Positions 1 to 8,514 of a stretch of 64,000 nt of DNA are shown in pieces. Position 1 is the first letter of the stretch; each line of letters begins with the position of its first letter. The stretch lies in assembly GCA_016125425.1 (NCBI GenBank), contig WGLT01000010.1, positions 45,976 through 109,975 on the forward strand, written 5' to 3'. The stretch is from Alphaproteobacteria bacterium (lineage in GTDB: Bacteria; Pseudomonadota; Alphaproteobacteria; Caulobacterales; Parvularculaceae). The notes below the pieces were generated by a model that saw only the letters and a program-made list of their open reading frames with translations, was not told the origin of the DNA and made no database searches. The translations under genes and the position numbers were made by a program.

Positions 1-46
1 TTTTATCCTGACCGCGCCTCGCACGGCAAACAAAGGGAGTAGGGCG

Positions 47-487
47 ATGGCGGTTTTTCGGATCCTGATCGGCTTTATCGCGGCCGTCGCGACGGCGGCC
101 ATTGTCGGCTCAGCCTTTGGAACGCAGATTGGAATTCTCGCGCTTGCGAAAGCCGGCGGCGCGGTGCCGCTGTCCCTGCGGCTCTCCATGACCTGGTCGG
201 ATATTCAAAATTTCGGCCCGGCTTACGCCGCCGTCATCGCCATCGGCTTCGCCGCGGCCTTCTCCGTCGCCGCCTATCTCAAACGGATTCTGGTCCCGCT
301 CGCGCCGCTCGCCTATCCCCTCGCCGGAGCCGCGGCGATCGCCGCCGCGCTCGTTCTGATGACCCTCTGGTTCAAAGGCGAGACCGTCGTCGCCGCGACC
401 CGCGACGCGCTCGGCTTCACCCTGCAATGCCTCGCGGGCGCGCTTGGCGGGGCCGTTTTCGGCTGGATCGCGAAAAAGCGAAATTGA
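47..487 (+). CDS. Small integral membrane protein, function unknown
   Basis: This 146-residue protein is almost entirely hydrophobic, with about four membrane-spanning segments (roughly residues 5-28, 58-77, 84-108 and 120-142) and a short basic C-terminus ending in KKRN. The ATG is preceded by a good ribosome binding site (GGGAG seven bases upstream), which supports the start. It lies 44 bases upstream of rimO in the same direction and may share its transcript. I recognise no catalytic motif or named family. The reading frame and membrane nature are clear; the function is not. Confidence 0.7.
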   Translation: MAVFRILIGFIAAVATAAIVGSAFGTQIGILALAKAGGAVPLSLRLSMTWSDIQNFGPAYAAVIAIGFAAAFSVAAYLKRILVPLAPLAYPLAGAAAIAAALVLMTLWFKGETVVAATRDALGFTLQCLAGALGGAVFGWIAKKRN

Positions 488-531
488 CGGGCGTCGCGCC
501 GGCGAAACCTTTCTGCTAAAGCGCTGGCCCC

Positions 532-1890
532 ATGAGCCGCGCCGCCCCCCAGAACCCGAAGATCGGTATCGTCAGCCTCGGCTGCCCGAAGGCGCTGGTC
601 GATTCCGAACGCATCCTGACGCGCCTTCGCGCCGAAGGCTATGAGATCGCGCCCGACTATGCGGGCGCCGACGCCGTGCTGGTCAATACATGCGGCTTTC
701 TCGATTCGGCGCGCGCCGAATCCCTCGACGCGATCGGCGAAGCGATCGCCGAAAACGGACGCGTCATCGTCACCGGCTGTCTCGGCGCGGAGGAAAGCGT
801 CATCCGTGCGGCGCATCCGAAGGTGCTCGCCGTAACGGGCCCGCACCAATATGAAAGGGTGATGGAAGCCGTGCATGACGCGGTTCCGCCCGTCCACGAT
901 CCGCTCTTCGATCTTTTGCCGCCGCAAGGGATAAAACTGACGCCGCGGCACTACGCCTATCTGAAAATCTCCGAAGGCTGCAACAATAGCTGCAGTTTCT
1001 GCATTATCCCCTCGATGCGCGGGAAACTGAAAAGCCGGCGCATTGATGCGGTGTTGAAAGAAGCCGAAAAGCTCGCCGGCGCCGGCGTCAAAGAGCTGCT
1101 CGTCATCTCGCAGGACACGTCCGCCTACGGCGTCGATCTGAAATACGCGCCTTTCGCATGGCGCGACCGGCCCTATGAAACCCGCTTTCTCGATCTCGCC
1201 AGGGGACTCGGCGAACTCGGGATCTGGACGCGGCTTCACTATGTCTATCCTTACCCCCATGTCGACGCCGTCATACCCTTGATGGCGGAAGGCCGAATCC
1301 TTCCCTATCTCGACATCCCCTTCCAGCATGCGAGCCCGAAAATTCTGAAAGCGATGCGCCGTCCGGCGCATACGGAGAAAACGCTCGAGCAGATCAGCCG
1401 CTGGCGGTCGGTCTGTCCGGATATCGCGATCCGTTCGACCTTCATCGTCGGATTCCCCGGCGAAACCGAAGAGGATTTCAACTTGCTGCTCGACTGGCTG
1501 GAAGAGGCGCGCCTCACCCGCGTCGGCTGTTTCAAATTCGAGCCCGTCGAAGGCGCGTCGGCGAATGCGCTTGCCGGCGCGGTTCCGGATTCGCTGAAGG
1601 AAGAGCGCTACGCCCGCTTCATGGAGGCGCAGCAGGCGATCTCCGCCGACATCCTCCAGGGCTTCGTCGGACGCGAACTCGACGTGCTGATCGACAGCGT
1701 CGATGCGGACGGCGCCGCCGGACGCTCCTTCATGGACGCGCCCGAGATCGACGGCGCCGTCATTCTTGACGGCGCTCAAGAAGTTGACCCGGGCGACATG
1801 GTTCGCGTCCGGATCACGGCGGCGGACGCCTATGATCTGTTCGGCGATATCGTCCGCCCCGGGCCCGACACGGCGCGCCACGCGCGGTAA
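532..1890 (+). CDS. rimO: Ribosomal protein S12 methylthiotransferase RimO
   Basis: RimO is a radical-SAM enzyme that adds a methylthio group to an aspartate of ribosomal protein S12 (residue 89 in E. coli numbering). The 452-residue length fits the family. The N-terminal domain begins [12 protein letters not shown], the characteristic RimO start with the first cluster cysteine. The radical-SAM motif CNNSCSFC (CxxxCxxC) sits around residues 150-157 and binds the catalytic 4Fe-4S cluster. The C-terminal 70 residues form a TRAM-like domain, seen in this enzyme and in MiaB. The wording [10 protein letters not shown] and the sequence following the CxxxCxxC motif favour RimO over the tRNA enzyme MiaB. 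The next gene, phoR, starts about 80 bases downstream. Confidence 0.95.
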   Translation: MSRAAPQNPKIGIVSLGCPKALVDSERILTRLRAEGYEIAPDYAGADAVLVNTCGFLDSARAESLDAIGEAIAENGRVIVTGCLGAEESVIRAAHPKVLAVTGPHQYERVMEAVHDAVPPVHDPLFDLLPPQGIKLTPRHYAYLKISEGCNNSCSFCIIPSMRGKLKSRRIDAVLKEAEKLAGAGVKELLVISQDTSAYGVDLKYAPFAWRDRPYETRFLDLARGLGELGIWTRLHYVYPYPHVDAVIPLMAEGRILPYLDIPFQHASPKILKAMRRPAHTEKTLEQISRWRSVCPDIAIRSTFIVGFPGETEEDFNLLLDWLEEARLTRVGCFKFEPVEGASANALAGAVPDSLKEERYARFMEAQQAISADILQGFVGRELDVLIDSVDADGAAGRSFMDAPEIDGAVILDGAQEVDPGDMVRVRITAADAYDLFGDIVRPGPDTARHAR

Positions 1891-1972
1891 GGCGCCGAAA
1901 GCCGCCGCCGGCCGCATTTGCCTCCGCGGCCCCGGGCGCTATAGGGTTCGGCCCGAGCCGGGGGCGCAAAGA

Positions 1973-3373
1973 ATGCAGGACGATCTCGCAAGCCTCATAC
2001 GCAACACCGCAACGCGCGTGCGCGCGCGCGATCTGACCTGGGTGATCGCGATCGCGGCCGGCATCGGCGCCGTGCTGGTCGGTCTCGGCCGGCTGGACTG
2101 GAAACTCGCTGTCGCCGCTTTCGTCGCCTTCGGCGTCGCCCTCGCCGTGCGCTACCGGTTCTCGTCGGCGCGGCTCTGGGCCGAACCGGTGCAACGCATC
2201 GTCGACGCCGAACTGGCGGCGCGCGAAGCGGAGATTTCAAGCCTGCGCCTCGCGCGGGGCGTCGCTCAGGCGCTGCCCGAGCCGCTTATCATCATCGACG
2301 GCGAAGGCGTCATCGAGCTCGCCAATCCGGCTGCTGAGGAGTTTGTCGGCGCCCCGATCGAGGGACGCCATCTCGCGACCGCCGTGCGCGCCGCAACCGT
2401 TTTCGAAACCGCCGAGGCGGTGCTGCGCAATCGGTCGTCGCAAACTGTCGATTTCGTGACCGCAGGCGCGGTCGAACGCTCTTGCCGGGCCTTCATCGCG
2501 CCGCTTGACGGCGGCGAGTCCCGCGCGCTTATTTTCATCCGTGACCTGACGAGCGAGCGCCGGCTGGAGCAGATGCGCGCCGACTTCATCGCGAGCGCCA
2601 GCCATGAGCTCAGAACGCCGCTCGCTTCGCTCACCGGATTCATCGAGACCCTGCGCGGGCCAGCCAAAGGCGATGAAGAGGCGCGCGAGCGGTTCTTGAC
2701 GATCATGCAGGCGCAGGCCGAGCGGATGCAGCGCCTTGTCGCCGATCTTATGTCGCTGTCGAGGATCGAGCTTAACGAACACGTCCCGCCCAACGCCCCG
2801 CTCGACCTCGCCGAGACGGCGCGCGACGTCATCGACTCCATCCAGCCGCTGCTTGAACAATCGGGCGCGATCGTCGATTTCGAATGCGCTGGCGATGGTC
2901 CGTTCACGATCCTTGGCGACAAGGATGAAATCTTTCAGGCGATCCAGAACCTGATCGACAACGCGCTGAAATATGGCGGGGACCCCGCGCTCGTCAAAGT
3001 GCGCGTCGGCAGAGGCCCCGCGCCGTCGATTTCAAGCGAGGGCGAGATCGCCCACCGCGCGGGAGACTCCGCCGCGCAGATCGCCGCGCGGCGCATGATC
3101 CCCGCCGACGACCTCGTCTATCTCAGCGTGCGCGATTTCGGCCCCGGCATTGAGCGCTCCGACCTGCCGCGCCTGACCGAACGCTTCTATCGCGTCAATG
3201 TCGAGCGCAGCCGCAAGAGCGGCGGCACAGGTCTCGGCCTCGCCATCGTCAAGCACATCGTCAACCGCCATAAGGGCGGGCTGCAGGTCGAAAGCCGGCT
3301 CGGCGGCGGCACCGCCTTTGTCTGTTATTTCAAGGGCGTGAAGCAGAAGGCCGCGGTCCCGGCGACCGCCTGA
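1973..3373 (+). CDS. phoR: Phosphate-regulon sensor histidine kinase PhoR
   Basis: This membrane-bound histidine kinase is expected to phosphorylate the response regulator PhoB under phosphate limitation. The 466-residue form from the ATG at 1973 is chosen; the open frame extends further upstream but that part overlaps rimO and has low-complexity, non-PhoR sequence. Two adjacent hydrophobic segments (about residues 18-65) anchor the protein. A PAS-like sensory domain follows (about 85-190, containing ALPEPLIIIDGEGVIELAN). The dimerisation domain has the phosphorylated histidine in SHELRTPLASL near residue 210. The ATPase domain has the N box NLIDNALKYGG (about 325), DFGPGI, and GGTGLGLAIVKHIV. 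Assignment to PhoR rather than another kinase rests on the architecture and on phoU and phoB downstream. Confidence 0.9.
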   Translation: MQDDLASLIRNTATRVRARDLTWVIAIAAGIGAVLVGLGRLDWKLAVAAFVAFGVALAVRYRFSSARLWAEPVQRIVDAELAAREAEISSLRLARGVAQALPEPLIIIDGEGVIELANPAAEEFVGAPIEGRHLATAVRAATVFETAEAVLRNRSSQTVDFVTAGAVERSCRAFIAPLDGGESRALIFIRDLTSERRLEQMRADFIASASHELRTPLASLTGFIETLRGPAKGDEEARERFLTIMQAQAERMQRLVADLMSLSRIELNEHVPPNAPLDLAETARDVIDSIQPLLEQSGAIVDFECAGDGPFTILGDKDEIFQAIQNLIDNALKYGGDPALVKVRVGRGPAPSISSEGEIAHRAGDSAAQIAARRMIPADDLVYLSVRDFGPGIERSDLPRLTERFYRVNVERSRKSGGTGLGLAIVKHIVNRHKGGLQVESRLGGGTAFVCYFKGVKQKAAVPATA

Positions 3374-3559
3374 GGGCGGCTCGGCCGGCCGGCGCACCCA
3401 TTGCGCTAATCTTCGCAGCGGTACAAGATTCTGTCACAAAGAAAGAGCAAACCAACCGTCCGCCGGATGGCGCGCCGAGCGCCGTCCCACCCCAAAGGAT
3501 CGAAGCCCCGACGGCGCGCCGAACGCAGTCGTCCGGACCTTGCCAACAGGAGCTAGCGC

Positions 3560-4219
3560 ATGCCGAGCGTCGGGCGTCAAAGACCTACGGACAATCTGCA
3601 GGGTCTCAGCGTCGACATCGCGCGCATGGCCAGTCTTGTCGAAAGCCAGCTCGCCGAAGCGATTGGCGTCTTCGAGCGCCGCGACGTTCTCGTCGCCGAA
3701 AGACTGATCAAGGATGACGAAAAGATCGACGAAATGCACGCGGCCGTCGAGGCGAAAGTGGTCGCGCTGCTCTCCGAAGGCGGACACGACCAGGCCGAGC
3801 TTCGCGAAATTATCGCCTATCTCAAGGTGTCAGGCGATCTCGAGCGGGTCGGCGATCTCGCCAAAAATGTCGCCAAGCGCACGCTCGCGCTGAGCCGGGA
3901 GCGCCCGCCCAAGCCTTACGCCGCCGTGGCGCGGCTCGGCCGGGCGAGCCTTCGCCAGATATCGGACATTCTGACGGCGCTCGCCGCCCGCAACCTGCCG
4001 GGCGCGCAGGCGGTCTGGGGCGGGGACGAAGAGCTGGACGAGCTCCACAACTCGCTTTTTCGCGAGATCGCCGAGGCGACGCGCGAGGAGCGCAGCGACG
4101 TCAACGCCTGCATTCAGCTCGCCTTCATCGCCAAGAATTTCGAGCGGGTCGGCGATCACGCAACCAACATCGCCGAGGCGCTGCAATTCCTGCTGACCGG
4201 AGCGGCGCCGCGGCGGTGA
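3560..4219 (+). CDS. phoU: Phosphate signalling regulator PhoU
   Basis: PhoU links the Pst phosphate transporter to PhoR and holds the Pho regulon off when phosphate is plentiful. The 219-residue protein shows the two repeated three-helix bundles of the family, each with the metal-binding signature: DLERVGDLAKNVAKR near residue 95 and NFERVGDHATNIAE near 195. The start is supported by AGGAGCTAGCGC before the ATG. The usual genes pstSCAB, often found between phoR and phoU in alphaproteobacteria, are absent; only a 186-base gap separates them. A lone CTGTCAC at 3431-3437 resembles half a PhoB box, but the second half-site is not convincing. Confidence 0.95.
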   Translation: MPSVGRQRPTDNLQGLSVDIARMASLVESQLAEAIGVFERRDVLVAERLIKDDEKIDEMHAAVEAKVVALLSEGGHDQAELREIIAYLKVSGDLERVGDLAKNVAKRTLALSRERPPKPYAAVARLGRASLRQISDILTALAARNLPGAQAVWGGDEELDELHNSLFREIAEATREERSDVNACIQLAFIAKNFERVGDHATNIAEALQFLLTGAAPRR

Positions 4220-4302
4220 GCAAGCGCAGCATTGAGGGTTGACGGGCCGGCAAAGCCCGCCCAGAGAAAGGCCGGGCCCCTCGCAAAGCGGAGAATAAAG
4301 GC

Positions 4303-4992
4303 ATGGCGAGCACCCGCGTACTGGTCGTCGAGGACGAAGAAGCGCTGGCGACGCTGCTGGAGTACAATCTCAAGCGCGAAGACTTCGAGGTCGCTCTCGC
4401 CTCGGACGGGGAAGAGGCGCTGATGAAAATCGACGAGAGCCTCCCCGATATCGTCATTCTCGACTGGATGCTGCCGAAGGTCTCCGGGATCGAAGTCTGC
4501 CGGCGCCTCCGGCTGAAGCCCGAAACCAAGAACATCCCGGTCATCATGCTGACCGCGCGTTCGGAGGAGAGCGACCGCATCCGCGGCCTCGAAATCGGCG
4601 CGGACGACTACATGACCAAGCCGTTTTCGACCAATGAGCTGATCGCGCGGGTGCGCGCGGTCCTGCGCCGCATCCGGCCCGCGCTCGTCCAGGACGAGAT
4701 CACGCATGGCGATCTCAAGGTCGACCGCACCGCGCATCGCGTCTGGCGCGACGACAAGGAGATCCATCTCGGCCCGACGGAGTTTCGTCTGCTCGACCAT
4801 TTGATCCGGCATCCGGGGCGCGTTTTCTCGCGCGAGCAGCTTTTGAACGCGGTCTGGGGGTCGGACGTTTTCGTCGAGGTGAGGACCGTCGACGTCCATA
4901 TCGGCCGGCTCAGAAAAGCCCTCAACAAATACAATCAGGGCGATCCGATCCGCACCGTGCGTTCGGCCGGCTACGCGCTCGATGCGGCTTAG
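4303..4992 (+). CDS. phoB: Phosphate-regulon response regulator PhoB
   Basis: PhoB is the DNA-binding response regulator phosphorylated by PhoR. The 229-residue protein has an N-terminal receiver domain with the acidic pair VVEDEEA near residue 10, the phospho-acceptor aspartate in VILDWMLPK near residue 53, and the conserved lysine in YMTKPF near 104. The C-terminal half is an OmpR-type winged helix (FRLLDHLIRHPGRVFSREQLL, then VDVHIGRLRKAL), ending in the wing TVRSAGYALDAA. The phoR-phoU-phoB order and common direction support the assignment. It lies 83 bases after phoU. Confidence 0.95.
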   Translation: MASTRVLVVEDEEALATLLEYNLKREDFEVALASDGEEALMKIDESLPDIVILDWMLPKVSGIEVCRRLRLKPETKNIPVIMLTARSEESDRIRGLEIGADDYMTKPFSTNELIARVRAVLRRIRPALVQDEITHGDLKVDRTAHRVWRDDKEIHLGPTEFRLLDHLIRHPGRVFSREQLLNAVWGSDVFVEVRTVDVHIGRLRKALNKYNQGDPIRTVRSAGYALDAA

Positions 4993-5139
4993 GCGGCCTA
5001 GGCGCCCGACAGGCCGGATCGGAACAGGCCGGATTTGAGCCCCACTCCCGAACGCGCGTGACGCCGCAAGCCTCAAAAGAAGGGCCGGCGCGACGAGCCG
5101 TCGGCCTTTCTGCGCCTGCGCTCCGGCGCGCCCTTCGCC

Positions 5140-5649
5140 CTACCCCGCGGCGCGGCGCTTTTGCGCCTCGATGCGCTGGGGCGCGGCGGGGCGCTCGGGC
5201 TTTTTCGCCTGCGCCGGCTGGAAGGCGAGATGGGCGTGATAGGCGCAATAGGATTTCCCCGCCGGGGTCGACTGGCCGCAGAAATGGAAATCATCGCGCG
5301 CCGGATCGCCGATCGGCCATTTGCACATATTGTTCTTGAGGGTCGCGACCGTCGTCATATCGCCGGTTTCGAGGATCAGGGGCGCTGCGAATTCCGGCTC
5401 GGCCACGATCGGCTTCAGCGCCGCCTCGCGCCGCGCCGCGGGCTCGAAGGCTTCGTCGCCCGCTTCGAATGAAGAACAGCCGCGCTGCGGCTTGGCCGGC
5501 GTCGCGCGCCCCGACAACCCGAGACGATGCACCTTGCCGATCACGGCGTTGCGCGTAACGCCGCCCATCTTCGATGCGATCTGGCTCGCCGAAAGGCCTT
5601 CGGCCCAATACTTTTTCAACAGCTCGACACGCTCGTCGTTCCAGGCCAT
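5140..5649 (-). CDS. gcrA: Cell-cycle regulator GcrA
   Basis: GcrA is an alphaproteobacterial co-activator that binds the housekeeping sigma factor RpoD and prefers promoters methylated at GANTC by CcrM. The 169-residue protein begins MAWNDERVELLKKYW, followed by the helix-turn-helix SASQIASKMGGVTRNAVIGK that is diagnostic for the family. The C-terminal region has the paired cysteines of the sigma-binding domain (CKWPIGDPARDDFHFCG and YCAYH). The start at 5649 is preferred over an in-frame start 20 codons upstream because GAGGGA lies eight bases before the ATG and the family begins with this sequence. It is convergent with phoB and transcribed away from the ABC permease gene. Confidence 0.95.
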   Translation of the reverse strand: MAWNDERVELLKKYWAEGLSASQIASKMGGVTRNAVIGKVHRLGLSGRATPAKPQRGCSSFEAGDEAFEPAARREAALKPIVAEPEFAAPLILETGDMTTVATLKNNMCKWPIGDPARDDFHFCGQSTPAGKSYCAYHAHLAFQPAQAKKPERPAAPQRIEAQKRRAAG

Positions 5650-5837
5650 GACCGTGCTCCCTCGAAAAAACCGGCGCGCCCGAACGCCCCTGGGCTGTCG
5701 CCTGAGCAAATGCTATATGTAGTAGAACCTTGCGGCGGTCACCGCCGCGACGCCTAGATATAGTATCCCAACGGATGAAAAAGACAACATATCGGCGTCG
5801 TCTAGTTTTGCACACCAGATATTGACGACCCGATTTC

Positions 5838-5863
5838 GGAATGACGCTGCGCTGCGTCATTCC
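5838..5863. repeat. Perfect 10-bp inverted repeat, REP-like hairpin
   Basis: A 10-base arm GGAATGACGC and its exact complement flank a 6-base loop between gcrA and the ABC permease gene. There is no thymine run, so it is not a standard terminator. GTCATTCC-type palindromes are common dispersed repeats in Rhizobiales, so a REP-like element is the most likely reading; a regulatory hairpin in the leader of the downstream gene is the alternative. Confidence 0.5.
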
Positions 5864-5921
5864 TTGACCTCGCCCGGATGAAGCGCGACATCCCGGGTCC
5901 CGCCCTTCCGGAGACGACGTC

Positions 5922-6779
5922 ATGCTCGACCAGCCCGTTTTGCCGCAAAGCCTCGCCGCCGAGGAGGAAAGACCGGCGTTCGGCGAACGCCGTTTCGGGC
6001 GCGTCAACTGGCTCGGCCTTCAAACGCTCGTCGTCAAAGAGATCCGCCGCTTCATGAAGGTCGCCTTCCAGACCATTTTCGCGCCGGTCATCTCGACCAT
6101 CCTCTTCCTGCTCGTCTTCATGCTGGCCTTCGGCCGCGCCAAAACCTTCGTCGACGGCGTTCCCTATACGGAGTTCCTTGCGCCCGGCCTCATCATGATG
6201 GCGATCCTGACCAACGCTTTCGCCAACTCCTCTTCGTCGATCATCATCGGCAAGGTCCAGGGCTCGATCGTCGACATATTGATGCCGCCTTTGTCCGCAT
6301 CCGAACTGACAGTCGCTTTCGTCATCGGCGCGGCGGCGCGCGGACTTCTCGTCGGCCTCGTCACGGCGATCACCAGCGCCCTCTTCATGGCCTTTTCCGA
6401 TGCGCCGATGTCGATCGCCGAACCGTGGGCCATCGCCTATTTCTCGCTCGCCGCCGCGTTCATTTTCGGCATGATCGGCGTCGCGGGCGGGATCTGGGCG
6501 GAGAAATTCGACCAGCTCGCGGCGGTGACCAATTTCGTCATCACGCCGCTCACTTTCCTGTCCGGCACTTTCTATTCGATCAAGAACCTGCCCGAGCCGT
6601 TCCTGACGATCAGCCATTACAATCCGGTTTTCTATCTGATCGACGGTTTCCGCTACGGCTTCACCGGCCAATACGACGCTTCGCCCGCGGCCGGCGCGGC
6701 GGCGACGGGCGTCATCACGATCGTGCTCGGCTATTTCTGCTACCGGCTGTTCAAGTCGGGCTACAAACTGAAATCCTGA
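5922..6779 (+). CDS. ABC-2 type transporter permease
   Basis: This 285-residue protein is an ABC-2 family exporter permease. After a soluble N-terminus (about 50 residues) it has about six membrane segments, with the conserved stretches FLAPGLIMMAIL and PLTFLSGTFYSI typical of the family that exports polysaccharides, drugs or lipids. The last segment ends GYFCYRLFKSGYKLKS. An ABC permease needs an ATP-binding subunit; none is encoded in this window, so the partner must be elsewhere. The stop codon is only three bases before the hslO start, so the two are probably co-transcribed. Substrate cannot be inferred. Confidence 0.85.
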   Translation: MLDQPVLPQSLAAEEERPAFGERRFGRVNWLGLQTLVVKEIRRFMKVAFQTIFAPVISTILFLLVFMLAFGRAKTFVDGVPYTEFLAPGLIMMAILTNAFANSSSSIIIGKVQGSIVDILMPPLSASELTVAFVIGAAARGLLVGLVTAITSALFMAFSDAPMSIAEPWAIAYFSLAAAFIFGMIGVAGGIWAEKFDQLAAVTNFVITPLTFLSGTFYSIKNLPEPFLTISHYNPVFYLIDGFRYGFTGQYDASPAAGAAATGVITIVLGYFCYRLFKSGYKLKS

Positions 6780-6782
6780 TCG

Positions 6783-7721
6783 ATGGAGCGCGAAGCGCAA
6801 GACGCGCCGGCGGCCGGCGATGACAGGGTCCTTCCCTTTCAGGTGGCGCAGACCGCCGTGCGGGGCCGGGTCGTGCGCCTCGGCGCGGCGATCGACGACA
6901 TTCTCGCCGCCCACCCTTTCGCCGAACCGGTGAAGGAGCTTCTCGGCGAAGCGACGGCGCTCGTCGCGCTGATGGGCGCGGCGCTCAAATTCGACGGGCG
7001 CCTCATCTTCCAGGCGCAAGGCGACGGGCCGGTTTCGGCGCTGATCGCGGACTATGCGGCGGACGGAAGCCTGCGCGCGACGGCGACCATGGCGGGCGAG
7101 ATCAAGGATGGCGCGCGCGGGCTTCGCGCGCTGATGGGAAAGGGCCATATCGCGCTCACCATCGATCAGGGGCCGGACATGGACCGCTATCAGGGCGTGA
7201 CCTCGCTCGACGCGGACAATCTCGCCGCCGCGGCGGTCGCCTATTTCGACCAGTCCGAGCAGATCCCGACCGCGTTGAAGCTGGCGGTCGGACGCGTGTC
7301 GCGGCCGGGCGAGCGCGAGCGTTGGCGCGCCGGCGGCGTCATCGCGCAATTCGTGCCGAGCGAGGGGGGCGAACGCGCGCGCGGCGAGGCGGCGCTGACG
7401 AGCGAAGCCGATAGCGAGACCTGGAATCGCGCGGCCGCCTTCCTCGAAACGACCGAAGCCGACGAATTGCTCGACCCGGGCGTTTCGGCCGAAACCCTGC
7501 TTTACCGGCTTTATCACGAAAACGGGGTGCGCGTGTTCCGTCCGTCCCCGCTGCGCGCCGAATGCCACTGCAACGCCGGAAAGATCGCCGCCGTCCTCGC
7601 CCGCTATGACGAGGATCAACTCGCCGACATGGTCGATGAGGGCTATATTCGCGTCTCCTGCGAATTCTGCCGGCGCGAATATCTGTTCGACCGCGCCGGC
7701 GAGCCGGCCGGCGTGCGATGA
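6783..7721 (+). CDS. hslO: Redox-regulated chaperone Hsp33
   Basis: Hsp33 is a cytoplasmic holdase chaperone activated by oxidation, for example by hypochlorite or peroxide plus heat. The 312-residue protein has the N-terminal core (with ALVALMGAALKFDGRL and MDRYQGVTSLDADNLAAA) and, near the C-terminus, the redox switch with zinc-binding cysteines in CHCN and CEFC. Oxidation of these cysteines releases zinc and activates the chaperone. It begins three bases after the permease stop and overlaps the ppk2 start by four bases (ATGA), which implies translational coupling. The grouping with polyphosphate kinase is discussed under findings. Confidence 0.93.
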   Translation: MEREAQDAPAAGDDRVLPFQVAQTAVRGRVVRLGAAIDDILAAHPFAEPVKELLGEATALVALMGAALKFDGRLIFQAQGDGPVSALIADYAADGSLRATATMAGEIKDGARGLRALMGKGHIALTIDQGPDMDRYQGVTSLDADNLAAAAVAYFDQSEQIPTALKLAVGRVSRPGERERWRAGGVIAQFVPSEGGERARGEAALTSEADSETWNRAAAFLETTEADELLDPGVSAETLLYRLYHENGVRVFRPSPLRAECHCNAGKIAAVLARYDEDQLADMVDEGYIRVSCEFCRREYLFDRAGEPAGVR

Positions 7722-8512
7722 AAAACAAATTCTACAAGAAAGAACTCGCCGAGCTCGAATTCGAGCTCGCGAAGCTGCAGGAGACTGTCGTGCGCAAGGG
7801 CATGCGCGCGGCGATTATTTTCGAGGGCCGCGACGCAGCCGGCAAGGGCGGCGTCATCAAGACGATCACGCGACGGATGAATTCGCGCGTCTGGCGCATC
7901 GCAGCGCTGCCCAAACCTTCGGACGTCGAGCGCACGCAATGGTATTTCCAGCGCTATGTCGCGCATCTGCCCTCGGCCGGCGAAATCGTGCTCTTTGACC
8001 GCTCCTGGTACAACCGGGCCGTCGTCGAGCCCGTCATGGGCTTTTGCACCGAGACCGAGCATGAAACCTTCATGCGCGAGGCGCCGGAATTCGAGCGCAT
8101 GCTGACGGAAAGCGGAATCATTCTGCTCAAATACTGGATTCATGTCTCGGCGGACGAACAGGAAAAGCGCTTTCAGGACCGCGCCCATGACGGGCGCAAG
8201 CGCTGGAAACTGTCGGCGATCGATCTCGAAAGCCGGCGGCGGTGGGCGGAATTCTCGATCTATCGCAACAAGATGCTGCGCGAAACGACGAGCGAATGGG
8301 CGCCCTGGCGCGTCGTCGACGGCAACGACAAGAAAAAGGCGCGGCTCAACACGATCCGCTCCATCCTCGAAAACATTCCCTACGAATACAACGAGGCGGC
8401 CTTCGCGCCGATCGAGCTGCCGCCCCGCCAGACCATGGAGCAGGCGGGCTACAAGCGCACCGGCTACGAATACACCTTCCTCATCAAGGATCATTATCCG
8501 GAGGACAAATAA
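7718..8512 (+). CDS. ppk2: Polyphosphate kinase 2 family protein
   Basis: PPK2 enzymes transfer phosphate between polyphosphate and nucleotides, usually making GTP or ATP from the diphosphate. The 264-residue single-domain protein has the P-loop GRDAAGKGGVIK near residue 35, the Walker B region LFDRSWYNRAVVEPVMGF near 95, and the conserved KRWKLSAIDLESRRRW further on. Length and motifs fit the single-domain PPK2 group; whether it acts on nucleoside di- or monophosphates cannot be decided by eye. The start overlaps the hslO stop as ATGA, and the next gene begins two bases after its stop, so this is a coupled operon. Confidence 0.92.
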   Translation: MKNKFYKKELAELEFELAKLQETVVRKGMRAAIIFEGRDAAGKGGVIKTITRRMNSRVWRIAALPKPSDVERTQWYFQRYVAHLPSAGEIVLFDRSWYNRAVVEPVMGFCTETEHETFMREAPEFERMLTESGIILLKYWIHVSADEQEKRFQDRAHDGRKRWKLSAIDLESRRRWAEFSIYRNKMLRETTSEWAPWRVVDGNDKKKARLNTIRSILENIPYEYNEAAFAPIELPPRQTMEQAGYKRTGYEYTFLIKDHYPEDK

Positions 8513-8514
8513 GG

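Noticed and set aside
1703..1972. Longer N-terminus of PhoR
   Set aside because: It overlaps rimO in another frame and has no PhoR-like sequence; the ATG at 1973 begins directly before the membrane segments.
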